This document shows positions 62,599 to 64,000 of a stretch of 64,000 nucleotides of DNA, piece after piece. The position numbers and the translations under genes are program-made. The notes beneath the pieces were generated by a model. It saw nothing but the letters and a program-made list of their open reading frames with translations, was not told the origin of the DNA and searched no databases. The first letter of the stretch is position 1. Each line of letters opens with the position of its first letter. This stretch comes from Enterococcus timonensis (GTDB lineage Bacteria > Bacillota > Bacilli > Lactobacillales > Enterococcaceae), in the NCBI RefSeq assembly GCF_900104595.1, contig NZ_FNVY01000004.1:744001-808000 (forward strand), written 5' to 3'.

Positions 62599-63642
62599 TT
62601 ACGGCTTAATGCGAATGACTTTGTAAAATTGAAAATCCGTAGTTGAATAAGTATCGCTTTGCTCTGTCGGCATAATGGTGCGGGCATATGGACTCAAAGG
62701 CATAATCGCTTCTAAAAGATTCGGCGCATTTAAATCAACGGGGCCATTTTTTAAGAGGCTCACTTTTTCCAGCAGTTGCCACGTGGATTGTCCGAGATTC
62801 ATTTGCAGTCCAAACATATTTTCCTTCAATTGATATGGCGGGAGGACCTTTTGACCGTCAAAAAAAGTCTCGTGATGAACATAAGGAAATAAACGACGAG
62901 ATCCAGCCGTCATCATATATTCAAACTCATCTTCTGTCGGCAAATAAAAATTAAAACGGCGCAATTTCTTTTTTAATTGCCCCAAATTTAGTAATTCGTG
63001 GGTGTAAAGATGATAATGATTATCTGCCGCATCCAAAAATCCATAATAACGACCTGGCTCAAAAATAGTTTTAGGAAATTCCCAGTCTAGCGCTTCTTTA
63101 CTCGTTTGAGAAGGATAAATTTGTGGCAGGAGGTCATTTTCAAAGGTGGCATACACTTTTGTGTCGCCAGTAAAATTACCAGAAACAGTATCTAAATCGC
63201 CAATAAATTGTGCCCCCACTGGAACGGCATACTTTGAAACAAGCATCGGCAAAATAGTCGCTTTTCGCAGTTGAGAAGTGTGCTCATTGATAAAAGTAGC
63301 CAATTCGTGTGTTGTGGGGGGATTGATTTTTTCATGATGCTCCATAAATTGAAACGCCGCATCGCTAGCTAACCACTCGTTGATATTAATTTGGGTGCTA
63401 CTTTGATCAAACCCTAAAATGGTTTCTGGGATGCCCGGAACAAAGACGAACGGTTCCCCGTTAATCGTAAATTCAAATGTCCGGCATGATATGCCTTGCA
63501 TCGAAAAATTTTGGAGCTTTACATCTTTTACTAAAGTTAACGGCGAAACAAAATACATTAATACTTGTCGCATCAAAATCAATTTTTCTTGGTCATTTAA
63601 AGTTTGCCAGATGGACCAATTCATTTGTTCAAAGGCATTCAT
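62599..63642 (-). CDS. Hypothetical protein with diverged SUMF1/FGE-like motifs
   Basis: This 347-residue cytosolic protein has no clear named family. Its C-terminal half carries, in order, FYLPTEDEFEYMMTAG, RRLFPYVHH, ENMFGLQMNLGQSTWQLLE and VIRIKP. These resemble the RLPTEAEWEYA, YPWG, NxFGLYDMxGNVWEW and GFR motifs of formylglycine-generating enzyme (SUMF1) domains. FVFVPGIPETILGFD in the N-terminal part resembles the opening strand MVxIPGGxFxMG of the fold. No cysteine pair typical of active FGE is seen. It may be a diverged, non-catalytic or ligand-binding member. It lies directly upstream of the alaS T-box, but has its own ribosome binding site (GAGGGGAA). Confidence 0.65.
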   Translation of the reverse strand: MNAFEQMNWSIWQTLNDQEKLILMRQVLMYFVSPLTLVKDVKLQNFSMQGISCRTFEFTINGEPFVFVPGIPETILGFDQSSTQININEWLASDAAFQFMEHHEKINPPTTHELATFINEHTSQLRKATILPMLVSKYAVPVGAQFIGDLDTVSGNFTGDTKVYATFENDLLPQIYPSQTSKEALDWEFPKTIFEPGRYYGFLDAADNHYHLYTHELLNLGQLKKKLRRFNFYLPTEDEFEYMMTAGSRRLFPYVHHETFFDGQKVLPPYQLKENMFGLQMNLGQSTWQLLEKVSLLKNGPVDLNAPNLLEAIMPLSPYARTIMPTEQSDTYSTTDFQFYKVIRIKP

Positions 63643-63716
63643 AATGATTTCCCCTCACATTTTTGCATTTTTTTTAATTTCATTATACCATTTTTTAAAA
63701 GGAGGCGAGGCGCCTA

Positions 63717-64000
63717 ATGATTATTCACGGGACTCACCCAGTCATTCAAAAAGCAAGTTTTAAAATGCGGGCTGAAGTTTTTGTTAAAGAGCAAGGCATC
63801 CCAGCCCAACTGGAATTTGATGAAAAGCCAGGGGAAGTTTTTCGTTATTTTCTAGTCGTTGAAGACGGCCTTGTAATTGCTACTGCTCGCTATCAAGTGA
63901 AAAATCAACTGTTAAATCCTGATCGTTTCTGTGTCAAAAAAAATTTTCGAAATCAAGGTGTCGGTGAAAAATTATTGCAATCATTAGAAAAATATGGCGC
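63717..64000 (+). CDS. GNAT-family N-acetyltransferase (partial, 3' end outside window)
   Basis: The first 94 residues read MIIHGTHPVIQKASFKMRAEVFVKEQGIPAQLEFDE and then FLVVEDGLVIATARYQ and CVKKNFRNQGVGEKLLQSLEKYG. The VKEQGIPxxxEFDE segment and the acetyl-CoA loop NQGVGEKLL are typical of small GNAT acetyltransferases of the ElaA/YjcF type. AAAGGAGG lies eleven bases before the ATG at 63717. The acceptor substrate is unknown. It is divergent from the SUMF1-like gene. Confidence 0.85.
   Translation, partial: MIIHGTHPVIQKASFKMRAEVFVKEQGIPAQLEFDEKPGEVFRYFLVVEDGLVIATARYQVKNQLLNPDRFCVKKNFRNQGVGEKLLQSLEKYG

Noticed and set aside
1-64000. CRISPR array, prophage, rRNA or tRNA genes
   Set aside because: I saw no regularly spaced repeats, no phage genes and no rRNA; the only tRNA-like structure is the tmRNA.

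Overview
The window is a low-GC Firmicutes chromosome segment from the order Lactobacillales, and most likely an Enterococcus-like genus. The evidence is the dnaG-rpoD pair, EF-Tu, the Firmicutes primosomal pair dnaB-dnaI downstream of nrdR, an LtaS-type lipoteichoic acid synthase, AGGAGG ribosome binding sites throughout, an alaS T-box leader, and a tmRNA tag ending YALAA. I cannot name the species. Coding density is high, most genes lie on the minus strand, and nearly every transcription unit ends in a hairpin terminator. There is no rRNA, tRNA, CRISPR array or prophage.

Layout. Positions 1-10.6 kb (minus): cvfB-like (partial), rpoD, dnaG, tuf, a YhcH-family gene, pgi, and an rRNA methyltransferase-aroD-gdhA unit. 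10.8-17.4 kb: an LTA synthase and a membrane protein (plus), facing a two-component system (minus), then a HAD phosphatase and a lipoprotein. 17.5-21.5 kb: tmRNA, DUF1456, azoreductase, ywbE, and an SDR/OB-fold/MarR unit with operator-like palindromes. 21.8-25.5 kb: an aldo/keto reductase, a 3-hexulose-6-phosphate synthase/isomerase pair and a LacI-type regulator. The reductase and the RuMP pair share a LacI-type operator motif. 25.6-29.1 kb is the only accessory-looking stretch: an ABC exporter, a gene-poor region with a candidate small RNA, a HicAB toxin-antitoxin pair, a decayed ISL3-type transposase and long hairpins. 29.1-34.7 kb: lepA, a membrane protein, a 41-residue membrane peptide and clpB with a CIRCE-like operator. 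34.7-39.0 kb: a probable operon trmK-nif3-pepT-DUF1294-flippase. 39.1-48.2 kb: a lipoprotein, nrdR-dnaB-dnaI, polA-mutM-coaE and murC. 48.4-59.4 kb: a disordered hypothetical protein and a complete glycogen operon glgB-glgC-glgD-glgA-glgP plus a GH13 glycosidase. 59.7-64 kb: alaS with its T-box, a protein with SUMF1-like motifs, and a partial GNAT gene.

Together the window is mostly core information processing (transcription initiation, priming, primosome loading, elongation factors, DNA repair, Ala-tRNA charging), envelope assembly (LTA, murein precursors, stress sensing) and carbon storage. I saw no obvious large novel system. The best leads are the LacI regulon linking an aldo/keto reductase to a formaldehyde-fixing pair, the structured non-coding stretch before hicAB, the diverged SUMF1-like protein beside alaS, and two terminators placed directly against the next gene's Shine-Dalgarno sequence.
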